From an uncultured Eubacteriales bacterium (GTDB lineage: Bacteria; Bacillota; Clostridia; Oscillospirales; Oscillospiraceae): a stretch of DNA of 41,623 bases. Position 1 is the first letter of the stretch. Each line of letters begins with the position of its first letter. Below, piece by piece: positions 7,931-17,515 of this stretch. The position numbers and the translations under genes were made by a program. The stretch covers positions 1 to 41,623 of the forward strand of contig URPA01000013.1 of the NCBI GenBank assembly GCA_900549545.1, given 5' to 3'. Under the pieces are notes generated by a model, which ran no database searches, had not been told where the DNA came from, and saw only the letters and a program-made list of their open reading frames with translations.

Positions 7931-10900
7931 TTACCCGATTCCGCCGCCGTCATACGCTGCGCCGTCAACGATGACACCGCCGTTTTCGACTCTTATCTCG
8001 TGTTCAGCGCCGCCGCTGTCGCGCCAGGAGCAGACATAGCTGGGCAGGGAAGGGGGCAGGCAGGGCTTTATATACAGCTTACCAGCCTCAAGGCGCAGGC
8101 CGAAAAGCTCCCGCGTCACCACGCGGAAAAACCAGCCCGCGGAGCCGGTGTACCAGGTCCAGCCCGCCTCGCCCTCGTGCCCGGGCGCGGAGTACACGTC
8201 TGCCGCCAGCACGAAGGGCTCTGCCTGATAGCGGCGCATATCGTGGCTCTGGGGCAGCAGCAGGCGCAAAAGCTCATAGCCCTGCTCCGCCATGCCGAGC
8301 TTAAAGCAGCCCATCGCCAGCCACAGCGCGCCGTGGGTGTACTGCCCGCCGTTTTCGCGAAAGCCCGCGCCATAGCTCGAGATATAGCCCACATACTCCT
8401 CATCAGGGCCGTAGGGTGGGTCAAAGAGCCGGACAAGGGCGTTTTCCCTGTCCACAAGGCGCGAAAGCGCCGCCTCCACCGCCATACGGCTGTGCTCGGG
8501 CGAGGAATAGGGACTGAGCGCCGCGAAGCTTTGCGGCAGGGAGTCGATGCGTTTTTCCCCGCCCAGCGGGGAGCCGTCGGATAGAAAGCCACGGGGGTAC
8601 TTCTCCCCGTCAAAGCAGCGCTCCGCCGCTGAGCCCACGCCCTCGCCCAGCTCTCTGTATCGCTGAGAGCCGGGGATATCCAGTGCGTCCATCAGCTTTG
8701 CAAAGCGCCGGCAGCAGTCGGAGAAGAACCAGCCCAGCCACAGGCTCTCCCCGTCCACCGCGTCAAGCCCGTCGTTCCAGTCCCCGCTGCCGAAGAAGGG
8801 CAGCCCGTGATGCCCGAAGCCCCTCGCGGCGCAGCGGTCAAGCGCGGCCTGCGCGTGCTTTATGACGGAGGCTGCGGCCTCACTCCGGCGGGGCACCTCG
8901 TAGCGGTCACGCTCATTCTCGCCCAGCGGCGGGGAGCTTATATAGTTAAGCTCACTGAGCAAAAATTCCCTGTCGCCCGTCGCCTCCCAGTATTCACAGA
9001 CTGCCCAGCACAGCCAGAGCAGATCATCCGAGCAGCGGGTGCGCACGCCCTTGTCGCCGTCGGGGTGGGCGTGCCACCAGTGCATGACGTCCCCCTCAAC
9101 ATACTGGTGGCGGCAGCAGTCGGCAATGCGCTCGCGGGCATAGGCGGGGTCTAAGAGCATGAGGTTCACCCCATCCTGAAGCTGGTCTCGAAAGCCAAAG
9201 GCCCCGCCGCTCTGGTACAGGCTGCTGCGCCCCCACAGACGGCAGGCGATGGCCTGATACGCCGCCCAGTAGTTCATATACGCGTCCAGCGGCTCAAAGC
9301 CCGTGGCGCAGCTCAGGCCGGAAAGCAGCCTGTGCCAGCGCTTTTTCGTATCGTCAAATGCGGCCTCCGCCTCGGCGGGCAGGAGCAGGCGCTTAAGCTC
9401 CTCCTCGCCGCAGCAGCCGCAGACGAGGACGGTCTTATCCTCGGCAAACACTGTCATGTGCATGGCCGGGGGCGCATAGTCCGAAAAGCCCGCAAAGGGG
9501 GCGCTGCTGCCGGCTAAAAGCTCGGCCTTGGGGAGATACCCCTCGGGATTTTTTGCGCGGAAAATGCCGTTTTCAAAGCCCCAGCGCACCGAGGAGAAGT
9601 CGCCCCCGCCCATGACCGGGTGCAGCGCCCAGCAGAGGCTCAGCCCTGCCGCGCCTTCTATAAGATAAACTCTCGCGTCGGTGTCTAAGGGTACAAAGGC
9701 GCTCAAGCATACGTGGTGGCCGGCGATCACCTTTTCCCAGCGGGCATAGCCCGCGCCGAAGCGCACCGTGCAGGGGATGCCGTCATTGGCGGCAAAAAGG
9801 CTTACGCTCTCGCCGCCGACGCTCGCCCACAGCGCCTCGCCGCCCTGAGTGAAGCGAATATCCTCCGGCGGCAGGGTCAGGCGCATTTCCCGGGCATTAT
9901 CAAGCCACATGAAACCCGGCCCACACTCGGCCATTATGGCGCCGAAGCTGTCATTTGATAAAATGAGCTGCCATGCCCGCGGCGGCAGGTCGTTTTTAAC
10001 GGTAAACACCTGCTCCCGCCCCTGACGGCTATGGGCGGGGACGCTGTCCCCGGAGCGCTCCGCGCCGAGCCTTGGAATATTGAGCGGCGGCACAAGCTCA
10101 CGCGGTGCGCCGACAAAGAGCGCGGCCCGGCTTTTTATGAGCTCAGATGCGCTTTTCGGCAGAAAGCAGACGCCGCCCCGCGCGCCAATTAGGGCTTCCA
10201 GCCCCACTGCGCTGAGGATTTCGCTTATCATGCTGCGCCGGGGCTGGCGGTATTCGCCGGTCTCGGAGCTGAGATACACAAGCTCGCAGTCAAGCCCGCA
10301 GCTTTTTATCAGGCAGAAGCGGCGCAGAGCATCCGCCGCCGCGCGATCCTCAATGTCGCAGGCGATGATGTGCAGGTCTCCGGATATGCCGTACTGCCAC
10401 AGCTCCCGCCGGGGCTGGGCGTTTTTAAGCGGCGCGATGAGATAGGGCAGGCAGTCCATGGCGGCGCCAAGCTCAGCCCCGGTCATGTTCAGATGCACGG
10501 CGGCCGCGCCAGTGAGGTTTCCGCAGTCGGCGCCGGATAGGATATGCTCCGCACCGGAGAGCGCTGCTTCCCGCGTATAGCCGAGGCAGAGGGCGAAGGA
10601 CAGCTCCGCCGCGTCCCCGGCGGTCAGAGCCTTGCGCACGGTCGCGCAGGCATAGGGGTCGGAGAGACTCCCCACGCCGCCGGAGCGCTCAGCCGAAAGC
10701 TGGGCAGCCTCCGAACAGGCAAGGCAGAGCCACAGCTCCCGTTTATCGCTCCGGCGCAGGCGGTGCAGCAGCAGGCTGTTTCCCTGCCGCTCGGCCTGTA
10801 TGCCAAGCCGCCAATAGGCCGGATGCCCGTCATAGTCCTGAACGGCGGCCAGTATCGGCCGAAAGCTCAGCGAGAGCGAGATGTCCGCATCCTTTTCCGC

Positions 10901-13900
10901 GCGCAGGCGGATAACGCGTTTTTCGCCCCATTCCCCGGCGGCGGCAAAAAGCCGCTGCTGAATGTGCAGCCCGTCACGCTCGGCTTCAAATACGCAGTCC
11001 TCCTCCGAGAGCTCCCACAGGCTCAGCGGCAGTTCGGTAAGGGCCGTTTCGTTCACATGCAGCTCCACGCCGCAGGGCATGGGGCTTTCGCGCCGGCCAT
11101 ATATAAGCGTGCCTCCAAGCATGGCGCAGGTATCGCCCCGGCTGTCGGCAAGAATGCTGTACGCGCCGTTTGTCAAAAGGCAATACCGCGCCGCGCTGTT
11201 TTCCGCGCCGCCCCTGACGCGCCAGAAATCCTCCCCGCTTCTAGGAGGCTTCTCCGGCGGCTCGCTGTTATCCCGGCGGATGACTGCCGCCCCGCCAATA
11301 CGCTCCTGAAGCAGCAGCGAAAACGCGCCCATGGCGCTATCCGCCATGAAGCGGCGGCGGATGCTGCCGTCACAGGCGGCGTTTGCTGCGGAGATGACGC
11401 TCATGCCGATGTGGTGCGCCATGTAGCAGCGCACCTTTTCCCCGGCGTCCCGGCGGCAGCGGGCGGGTGTGAAGTCCAGCGCCTCCATGAAGCCGAAGCG
11501 CCCCACCGCGCCGAAGCTCTCAAGCCTGCGCAGGTTTTTCGCACCGGCGTGCGGGTCGAGAGCGAGCGCCAGAAAGCTGCTGTATGGGGAGATGACCATG
11601 TCGCTGTCCTGCCCGCGCTTGAGCGCGAGGGCGGCGCAGCCGTTTGCCTTGTAACGGTAGTTGAGCGCCCCGTCGAGCGAGTAGAAGGCGCTTTCGGATA
11701 TGCCCCAGGGCTTGCCGGCAAAGGCGCGGCGCTTCTGGGCATAGAGACAGAAGCGCCCGCTCTCATACAGAAGGCTCCCCCGGTAAAAGGGCAGAAACAG
11801 CTCCGGCATGAGGTATTCAAACATCGTCCCCGTCCAGCTTGCAAGGCCGCGGTAGCCGTCCTTCTGGAGCTGGGCGCGGCTGAGCCTGCGCCAGTGCTTT
11901 ATGGGCACATCACCCTTGGCAATGGCGATATAGCTTGTGAGCATCGCCTCACTCGCCATCAAATCATACCAGCCGCCCGCACCGCGCCCCTCGGCGCTGT
12001 CGTAGCAGATATAGAAAAGCCCCCGCCCGCTGTCATAGAGCGGGGCAAAGTCCATCGGCGCCATTATCGCGCCAAGGCGCTTTGAAAGCTCAGCTTCACC
12101 CCACTCCTCCAGCGCCTGACGGCAGGCGACAAGCCCGGCGTAGAGGTTGCCGCTGTCGACGGTGGAGACAAAGGCGGGGCTTAGCGGGCGCAGGTTGCGC
12201 GTGTCGTACCAGTTATAATAGTGTCCGATGCAGCGGGGCATACGCTCGAGAGTATCCGTCACGCGGGCGATATAGGCGGCAGCCTCCGCGGGGCTTATAT
12301 GCCCCATGTCCGCCGCTGCGACAGCCGCCGTCATCGCAAGGCCGATGTTGGTGGGCGAGGTGCGGTGTGCAAGACCCACGGGGGGCTGCTCCTGAAAATT
12401 ATCCGGCGGGAGGAAGTTATCCTCGGCTGTTGAAAACTCCGTGAAGTATTTGAAATTCTCCCCGGCGGCTTTGATGATAAAATCCCTGTCAGCGGATGAA
12501 AGAGAGTTCTCCTTGAAGGCGGGCAGGGCAAGGGCGGCAGCGGCAACCGGGCTTAGAAGCCACATGAAGCCCGCCGCCCTGCCGATTATAACCGGGGAAA
12601 AGAGCATGAGCCCCAGACCCAGCGCCACCGCCGGCCACATGGCGGCGATGTGGCTTGCAAGGCCCTCGCTGCCAAGCTCGCTCTGCGCGGCAGTCTGCCA
12701 TTGGAGAAGGTTCTTGCGGCTGACCGCCATGCGCCATATGGAGCTTGCCGCCGCTGTCAGGCAGATCCACGCCTCGTATGGCAGCAGCCACAGCCTTATA
12801 AAGGTGTGCACTATCGCCCCGCCCACGCCCGTGAGTATCCGCGTGTGCCGCCGCAGGCGCTTGCCCTCCCGGCGTTCCTTCGCGCCCTCGGCAAGGCTGA
12901 TGATAAGCCTGCTTAAAAGGCTCAAAAGCGCCGCCCAGGCCGCCAGCGCAAGCCCGCCGTGGGGCAGGAAAAAGCCTGCGACAATTGCGATGAGCGTCAT
13001 CGGCGGCAGGAGACTGCGGCGGATGCTGTCAAACAGGCGAAAGCGCTCGATGGGCGCAAAGTCCGCGCAGAAAATCCACCTGAGATTCTGCCAGTCGCCC
13101 CGTGTCCAGCGGTGCAGACGCTTGAAATAGGGCAGGGGCTTTGCGGGAAAGGCATCGGAAAATTCCGCGTCGCTCATGTAGGCACCGCGCAGGCAGGCCC
13201 CCTCCAGCGCGTCATGGCTGAGTATGCGCCCCTCGGGAAAGCGCCCGTCCGCGCATTTTAAAAGGGCGGAGGCGTCGATTATGCCCTTGCCCGCGAAGCC
13301 GCCGCTGCGAAAGGCGTCCATATACAGCTCCCCGCACAGCCCGCCGTAGGGGTCGCTGCCGCCGCCCCCGGCGAAGATGAGGGCAAAGTCGGTTGCGTTT
13401 GCGGAGGAAAGCTCGTTATCAATGCGCGGGTGGATAAGGGCGTGCCCCTCGGTCACGACCCGGCGCTTCTCGTCGATGACCGGGGCGTTCATCGGGTGGA
13501 GCATTGCCCCGATAAGCTCACCCGCCGCGCCGGGGAAGATGCGGGTGTCGCTGTCAAGGGTGAGAATATAGCGCGTGCCGCCGAGAGCGTCCTTGTCGCC
13601 GGTGACGATCAGCTCGTTTTCCTCCCCGCAGAGCAGGCGCGAGAGCTGGATTATGGCCCCGCGCTTTCGCTCCCAGGCCGTCCAGCGCTGCCCGTCAAAG
13701 CGGCGTGGGCGGGTAAAAAGATAAAAGCCGCCGCCGTATTTTATATTCAGCGCATTTACCGCCGTGCGTGCGGCGGAGAGTATCTCCGCGTCGCCCTCTG
13801 TCTGTTCGCTCTCCGCCTCCGGGAGGTCGGCAAGCAGCCCGAAGCAGAGATTGCTCCCCTCCCGGCGGCACACATGGCGCAGATTTTCAAGACGTTTGCA

Positions 13901-14977
13901 GAGCTTTTGGGCCGTCTCGGCATTCGGCACAAGGGCGGAGATGACACAGACTGTCCTCCCCTCGGAGGGGACGCCATTTTCCGTGCTCATACGAAACAGC
14001 CGCTTTGGGCTGACAGAGTGCAGCAGCGCATAGTCGATAAGCCCCTTCACAAGTTCCGACACCGGCAACAGCAGCAAAAGCGCCGCCCACACGCTGTGGG
14101 ATAAAAACGCCGCCATCAGCGACACGAACACCGTCAAAAGCACATTCGCGGCGATATACAGCGGCGAGAGCTCGCGCCGCCTGGGAAAAAGATAGAAGCC
14201 CACGTGCCGACCATCACGCTTGGCGGTTTTTATGAGGGAGCGGGCGTAAACATGCTCCTCCACGCCTTCTCTGCGCGCAAGCAGCTCCACGCGGCGCAGA
14301 TAGCTCGCCTTGGTGCCGCTGTCCATGCGGGGATAGTCCCCGGTGGGGTCGGCGCAGAGCACGGCGCTTGTCACATCGGCGGCGCTTATGAGCGCTTCCC
14401 AGTCGAGCACCGAGATAAGCCGCAGGGAGGTAAAGAGCGCCTTGAAGGACTCGGCGTGCGGCTCCGTATCCGCGGCATACTGCATCCCCCGGCAGACGCT
14501 TGCAATGTCCAGCGCTGCCGCCGCTCTCATGGCCGCGGGGAAGGCCTCAAGCTCGCATCTTCGCAGCACGGTTACGGACTGAAACCCGTCGAGAAAAACC
14601 CTGCACCGGCTCTCGCTGATGCTGCCAAGCCCGGCCCTGAAAAGCGCCCGGCAGAGCTGCAAGAGCATGGTGCCCTCCTCGCAGCGGCGCAGGCGCTTTG
14701 CGCGCTCCAGTGTCTCAATTGCGCAGACAGACTCCCGCTGCACCATGTAGCGGTTATCCAGCAGCCACTCGCAGGCGGCGGGCGGCGCTGCCAAGTCCCC
14801 GTAGCGGAGCTTCACGGCGGCGCTGACGGCTTTTATATCGGCCATTGCCCGGCGCAGGGCCCTTACGCAGGCACTGCCGCCGCCCTCGCCCCGGGGCTTT
14901 AGCAGCCGGGCGGTCGCGGCGGCGTAGTCGTAGAGCCGGTCGTCCTCAATATACACAGCGGAGTTTACAGTATCCAT
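7931..14977 (-). CDS. Cyclic beta-1,2-glucan synthase-like giant protein (GT84 - glycoamylase - GH94), 2348 aa
   Basis: This one gene fills 7 kb. Domain order follows NdvB/ChvB: an N-terminal soluble region (1-265), membrane segments near 270-320, a GT84 glycosyltransferase domain (about 345-640) with TLDSDTRI (DxD at 475-477), HDALEG near 588-593 and the acceptor motif RWTRGDWQ near 623-630, then membrane segments near 656-695, 715-750 and 778-822. Next comes a glycoamylase-like domain (about 830-1250; HRTSPTNIGL, NWYDTRNL, SWTGTMFEYLMP, MAHHIGMS), and finally GH94 phosphorylase-like modules up to the C-terminus with the catalytic-type loop GDWNDGLD near 2066. Known relatives make membrane-bound cyclic beta-1,2-glucans from UDP-glucose and export is separate. 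It is somewhat shorter than the roughly 2800-residue rhizobial enzymes. GGAGG five bases upstream sets the ATG. No terminator separates it from yfmF. Confidence 0.9.
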   Translation of the reverse strand: MDTVNSAVYIEDDRLYDYAAATARLLKPRGEGGGSACVRALRRAMADIKAVSAAVKLRYGDLAAPPAACEWLLDNRYMVQRESVCAIETLERAKRLRRCEEGTMLLQLCRALFRAGLGSISESRCRVFLDGFQSVTVLRRCELEAFPAAMRAAAALDIASVCRGMQYAADTEPHAESFKALFTSLRLISVLDWEALISAADVTSAVLCADPTGDYPRMDSGTKASYLRRVELLARREGVEEHVYARSLIKTAKRDGRHVGFYLFPRRRELSPLYIAANVLLTVFVSLMAAFLSHSVWAALLLLLPVSELVKGLIDYALLHSVSPKRLFRMSTENGVPSEGRTVCVISALVPNAETAQKLCKRLENLRHVCRREGSNLCFGLLADLPEAESEQTEGDAEILSAARTAVNALNIKYGGGFYLFTRPRRFDGQRWTAWERKRGAIIQLSRLLCGEENELIVTGDKDALGGTRYILTLDSDTRIFPGAAGELIGAMLHPMNAPVIDEKRRVVTEGHALIHPRIDNELSSANATDFALIFAGGGGSDPYGGLCGELYMDAFRSGGFAGKGIIDASALLKCADGRFPEGRILSHDALEGACLRGAYMSDAEFSDAFPAKPLPYFKRLHRWTRGDWQNLRWIFCADFAPIERFRLFDSIRRSLLPPMTLIAIVAGFFLPHGGLALAAWAALLSLLSRLIISLAEGAKERREGKRLRRHTRILTGVGGAIVHTFIRLWLLPYEAWICLTAAASSIWRMAVSRKNLLQWQTAAQSELGSEGLASHIAAMWPAVALGLGLMLFSPVIIGRAAGFMWLLSPVAAAALALPAFKENSLSSADRDFIIKAAGENFKYFTEFSTAEDNFLPPDNFQEQPPVGLAHRTSPTNIGLAMTAAVAAADMGHISPAEAAAYIARVTDTLERMPRCIGHYYNWYDTRNLRPLSPAFVSTVDSGNLYAGLVACRQALEEWGEAELSKRLGAIMAPMDFAPLYDSGRGLFYICYDSAEGRGAGGWYDLMASEAMLTSYIAIAKGDVPIKHWRRLSRAQLQKDGYRGLASWTGTMFEYLMPELFLPFYRGSLLYESGRFCLYAQKRRAFAGKPWGISESAFYSLDGALNYRYKANGCAALALKRGQDSDMVISPYSSFLALALDPHAGAKNLRRLESFGAVGRFGFMEALDFTPARCRRDAGEKVRCYMAHHIGMSVISAANAACDGSIRRRFMADSAMGAFSLLLQERIGGAAVIRRDNSEPPEKPPRSGEDFWRVRGGAENSAARYCLLTNGAYSILADSRGDTCAMLGGTLIYGRRESPMPCGVELHVNETALTELPLSLWELSEEDCVFEAERDGLHIQQRLFAAAGEWGEKRVIRLRAEKDADISLSLSFRPILAAVQDYDGHPAYWRLGIQAERQGNSLLLHRLRRSDKRELWLCLACSEAAQLSAERSGGVGSLSDPYACATVRKALTAGDAAELSFALCLGYTREAALSGAEHILSGADCGNLTGAAAVHLNMTGAELGAAMDCLPYLIAPLKNAQPRRELWQYGISGDLHIIACDIEDRAAADALRRFCLIKSCGLDCELVYLSSETGEYRQPRRSMISEILSAVGLEALIGARGGVCFLPKSASELIKSRAALFVGAPRELVPPLNIPRLGAERSGDSVPAHSRQGREQVFTVKNDLPPRAWQLILSNDSFGAIMAECGPGFMWLDNAREMRLTLPPEDIRFTQGGEALWASVGGESVSLFAANDGIPCTVRFGAGYARWEKVIAGHHVCLSAFVPLDTDARVYLIEGAAGLSLCWALHPVMGGGDFSSVRWGFENGIFRAKNPEGYLPKAELLAGSSAPFAGFSDYAPPAMHMTVFAEDKTVLVCGCCGEEELKRLLLPAEAEAAFDDTKKRWHRLLSGLSCATGFEPLDAYMNYWAAYQAIACRLWGRSSLYQSGGAFGFRDQLQDGVNLMLLDPAYARERIADCCRHQYVEGDVMHWWHAHPDGDKGVRTRCSDDLLWLCWAVCEYWEATGDREFLLSELNYISSPPLGENERDRYEVPRRSEAAASVIKHAQAALDRCAARGFGHHGLPFFGSGDWNDGLDAVDGESLWLGWFFSDCCRRFAKLMDALDIPGSQRYRELGEGVGSAAERCFDGEKYPRGFLSDGSPLGGEKRIDSLPQSFAALSPYSSPEHSRMAVEAALSRLVDRENALVRLFDPPYGPDEEYVGYISSYGAGFRENGGQYTHGALWLAMGCFKLGMAEQGYELLRLLLPQSHDMRRYQAEPFVLAADVYSAPGHEGEAGWTWYTGSAGWFFRVVTRELFGLRLEAGKLYIKPCLPPSLPSYVCSWRDSGGAEHEIRVENGGVIVDGAAYDGGGIG

Positions 14978-15082
14978 GATTCCTCCAAAATTGCGAAAAT
15001 AGCGATAATAATATACATTTTTTCCCGGCAGGCTCTTATATATTCAAAATATGAAAAAAGCCGACCTGACAAGAAAAAACAC

Positions 15083-15111
15083 TTGACAGCGGTGGCTGCT
15101 TGTTGTATACT
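15083..15111 (+). promoter_or_regulatory. Near-consensus sigma-A promoter for ylxM-ffh-rpsP-khpA
   Basis: A perfect -35 TTGACA (15083-15088), a 17-base spacer and -10 TATACT (15106-15111). It lies between the divergent giant glucan synthase gene and ylxM. A second TATACT-TTGACA pair, with the boxes overlapping, follows at 15125-15134. Confidence 0.85.
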
Positions 15112-15146
15112 CTGCAAAGTGATTATACTTGACAGGGGGATGCGCT

Positions 15147-15509
15147 GTGGCTGACAGCCGGGTCATGCAGGCAATGCTGCTGGATTTTTACGGTGAGCTG
15201 CTCACCGACAAGCAGCGCGAGTGCTTTGACCTGCATTATAATGAGGATCTTTCCCTGTCGGAGATCGCGGAGCAGAGCGGGATATCCCGCCAGGGCGTGT
15301 GGGACAATATCCGCCGCGCCCAGGCCGCGCTTGACGAAATGGAGGAAAAGACCGGGCTTGTGCGCCGCTTTTCCAAGATAGACAGCGCGCTGGAGCTGCT
15401 CCACCGGCAGCTTGAGGAGCTTTGCCAGAGCACGGACGGGAAGGCAAATGAACTTGCCCAGGCCGCGCTGGAGACGGTCAAATCGCTGGAAATTGGCGAC
15501 AGAGGTTAA
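15147..15509 (+). CDS. ylxM: YlxM family putative DNA-binding protein
   Basis: YlxM is a small helix-turn-helix protein nearly always encoded just before ffh in Firmicutes and Mycoplasma and thought to belong with the signal recognition particle. The sequence shows TDKQRECFDLHYNEDLSLSEIAEQ followed by SGISRQGVWDNIRRA, a sigma-factor-region-4-like helix-turn-helix at about residues 20-60, and a helical tail. The start is probably GTG at 15147, with a GGGGG ribosome site seven bases upstream. An in-frame TTG at 15129 would add six residues but falls just after the predicted transcription start. It is 120 residues long, close to the family's 100-120. Three bases separate its stop from the ffh start, so the two are cotranscribed. 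Confidence 0.92.
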   Translation: MADSRVMQAMLLDFYGELLTDKQRECFDLHYNEDLSLSEIAEQSGISRQGVWDNIRRAQAALDEMEEKTGLVRRFSKIDSALELLHRQLEELCQSTDGKANELAQAALETVKSLEIGDRG

Positions 15510-15512
15510 ATT

Positions 15513-16886
15513 ATGGCGTTTGAGAGCTTATCCGACAAACTGAATGCCGCGTTCAAGCGGCTGCGCGGCAAGGGCCGGCTTACCCCCGCCGATGTGAAGG
15601 AAGCTATGCGCGAGGTGCGTATGGCGCTGCTCGAGGCGGATGTGAGCTACAAGGTGGTCAAGGATTTTACCAAGACCGTCACCGAGCGCGCCAGCGGCAG
15701 AGAGGTGCTGGAAGCCCTTTCTCCCGCGCAGATGGTTATAAAGATAGTCAATGAGGAGCTTTGCGCCCTCATGGGCGGGGAGAACCAGAAGCTCATCATC
15801 GGCGACAAGTCCCCCAGCGTTGTGATGCTCGTCGGCCTTCAGGGCGCCGGCAAGACTACAAACGGCGCGAAGCTTGCGGCTTACATGCGCAAGCAGGGCA
15901 AGCGCCCGCTGCTCGCCGCCTGCGATATCTACCGCCCCGCCGCTATAAAGCAGCTTGAAACCGTGGGCGCACAGCTTGATATCCCCGTTTTCCAGATGGG
16001 GCAGACAGACCCCGTTGACATTGCCAGGGCCGCCGTGGAGCACGCGAAAAAGCACGGCAACGACCTTGTTTTCCTCGATACCGCCGGCAGGCTTCATATT
16101 GATGAGGCGCTGATGGCAGAGCTTCAGAACATCCGGGACGCTGTTAACCCTGCCGAGATTTTGCTTGTGGTTGACGCGATGACCGGTCAGGACGCGGTAA
16201 ATGCCGCCACCGCCTTTGATGAGGCACTGGGCGTTACCGGCGTCATGCTCTCCAAGCTCGACGGTGACGCGCGCGGCGGCGCGGCGCTCTCCATAAGGGC
16301 GGCCACCGGAAAGCCGATAAAATTCATCGGCGTGGGCGAGAAGCTTGATATGATCGAGCCCTTCCACCCTGACAGAATGGCCTCGCGCATCCTCGGCATG
16401 GGCGATGTGCTGACGCTTATTGAAAAGGCCGAGCAGAGCTTTGACGAGAAAAAGGCTCTCGAGGCGGCGGAGCGCCTGCGCGCAAACCGCTTCACTCTCA
16501 GCGATTATCTTGACCAGATGGGCCAGATAAAAAACATGGGCGATATCGGCAGCATCGCCGGTATGCTCCCCGGCATTGACGCCAAGGCTCTCCAGGGCGC
16601 GAGCGTTGATGACAAGCTCATGGCGCGGCAGGAGGCCATCATCCTCTCCATGACCCAGGCGGAGCGGGATAACCCCTCCATCCTCAACAGCAGCCGCAAA
16701 AAGCGCATCGCCGCCGGTTCCGGCACGGCTGTTGTGGATGTTAACCGCCTCTTGAAGCAGTTTGAGGCCATGCAGACAATGGTCAAGCAGCTCAGCGGCA
16801 AGAATATGAAGAAGATGCAGAAGAAAATGTCCCGTATGGGCGGTATGGGCGGCCTCGGCGGGATGCTCGGCGGCATGAAATTTTGA
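15513..16886 (+). CDS. ffh: Signal recognition particle protein Ffh
   Basis: Ffh is the GTPase that with SRP RNA binds signal sequences on ribosomes and delivers them to FtsY. All parts are present in 457 residues: the N-domain helix bundle (1-95, LSDKLNAAFKRLRGKGRL), P-loop GLQGAGKTT near 107-115, the box with DTAGRLHID near 190, SKLDGDARGG near 247-256, and the methionine-rich M domain (about 325-457) with MARQEAIILSMTQAERDNP and SRKKRIAAGSGT, which binds RNA. The tail is Met/Gly/Lys-rich, ending in GGMLGGMKF. The start codon follows ylxM by three bases. No SRP RNA gene lies in the window. Confidence 0.98.
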   Translation: MAFESLSDKLNAAFKRLRGKGRLTPADVKEAMREVRMALLEADVSYKVVKDFTKTVTERASGREVLEALSPAQMVIKIVNEELCALMGGENQKLIIGDKSPSVVMLVGLQGAGKTTNGAKLAAYMRKQGKRPLLAACDIYRPAAIKQLETVGAQLDIPVFQMGQTDPVDIARAAVEHAKKHGNDLVFLDTAGRLHIDEALMAELQNIRDAVNPAEILLVVDAMTGQDAVNAATAFDEALGVTGVMLSKLDGDARGGAALSIRAATGKPIKFIGVGEKLDMIEPFHPDRMASRILGMGDVLTLIEKAEQSFDEKKALEAAERLRANRFTLSDYLDQMGQIKNMGDIGSIAGMLPGIDAKALQGASVDDKLMARQEAIILSMTQAERDNPSILNSSRKKRIAAGSGTAVVDVNRLLKQFEAMQTMVKQLSGKNMKKMQKKMSRMGGMGGLGGMLGGMKF

Positions 16887-16960
16887 GCAAAAGGCATTAG
16901 CTTACACGCGTTGAATAACGCTTGTAATATATGAAAAATTACATGGAGGTGAATATACAC

Positions 16961-17197
16961 ATGGTTAAAATCAGACTTCGCAGAATGGGCGCAAAGAAGG
17001 CTCCTTACTACCGTATCGTCGTGGCGGACTCCCGCAGCCCCCGTGACGGCCGTTTCATCGAGGAACTGGGCACTTACGACCCCATGGCCGAGGGCAGCAA
17101 GCTCAAGGTCGATATGGAGCGGGCAAAGTACTGGATCGCCAATGGCGCTCAGCCCACCGACACTGTCCGCGGCCTGCTGAAAAAGGTCGAGGGCTAA
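16961..17197 (+). CDS. rpsP: 30S ribosomal protein S16
   Basis: A 78-residue S16 of standard length, beginning MVKIRLRRMGAKKAPYYRIV, which is the conserved family opening, followed by ADSRSPRDGRFIEELGTYDP. The start at 16961 follows a GGAGGT site about eleven bases upstream; an in-frame ATG at 16931 lies before the ribosome site and would add ten non-conserved residues. It sits 74 bases after ffh and 18 bases before khpA, in the canonical Firmicutes order. Confidence 0.97.
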   Translation: MVKIRLRRMGAKKAPYYRIVVADSRSPRDGRFIEELGTYDPMAEGSKLKVDMERAKYWIANGAQPTDTVRGLLKKVEG

Positions 17198-17215
17198 TAA
17201 GGAGTTTCTACCAGC

Positions 17216-17446
17216 ATGAAAGAACTTTTGACCTATATCGTACAGAGCCTTGTTGATAAACCCGACGAGGTCTCTGTGACCGAGCGCAAAGCCGACGGCG
17301 AAACGGTTTTTGAAGTTCGCGTCGCTGACGGCGATACGGGCAAGGTCATCGGTCGGCAGGGGCGGATTGTCAAGCAGATCCGCATCCTCATGCGGGCCGT
17401 TGCCCAGAGAAAGGGCAAGAAAGTATCAGTCGAGATCATGGACTGA
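17216..17446 (+). CDS. khpA: KH-domain RNA-binding protein KhpA
   Basis: A 76-residue single KH domain with the GxxG loop in GKVIGRQGRIVKQIR (residues about 42-56). KhpA (formerly YlqC) binds RNA, usually with KhpB/Jag, and affects cell envelope growth in Gram-positive bacteria (known from streptococci). The gene directly follows rpsP, as in most Firmicutes, and is the last gene before a strong terminator. Confidence 0.95.
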   Translation: MKELLTYIVQSLVDKPDEVSVTERKADGETVFEVRVADGDTGKVIGRQGRIVKQIRILMRAVAQRKGKKVSVEIMD

Positions 17447-17455
17447 GTATAAAAA

Positions 17456-17482
17456 GGCGGAGGCGCAGCCTCCGCCTTTTTT
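17456..17482 (+). terminator. Strong intrinsic terminator after khpA
   Basis: A 9-bp GC stem GGCGGAGGC (17456-17464) pairs with GCCTCCGCC (17468-17476) across a 3-base loop, followed by six T. It ends the ylxM-ffh-rpsP-khpA transcript, so rimM-trmD downstream need their own promoter. Confidence 0.93.
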
Positions 17483-17515
17483 AGTTATATCGGGTTATAT
17501 CGGGCTCTGACCTCC

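Noticed and set aside
10544..12085. A 513-codon plus-strand frame inside the giant glucan synthase gene
   Set aside because: It is a shadow in GC-rich DNA, with Ala/Arg/Pro-rich sequence and no domain pattern, while the minus strand shows continuous conserved motifs.
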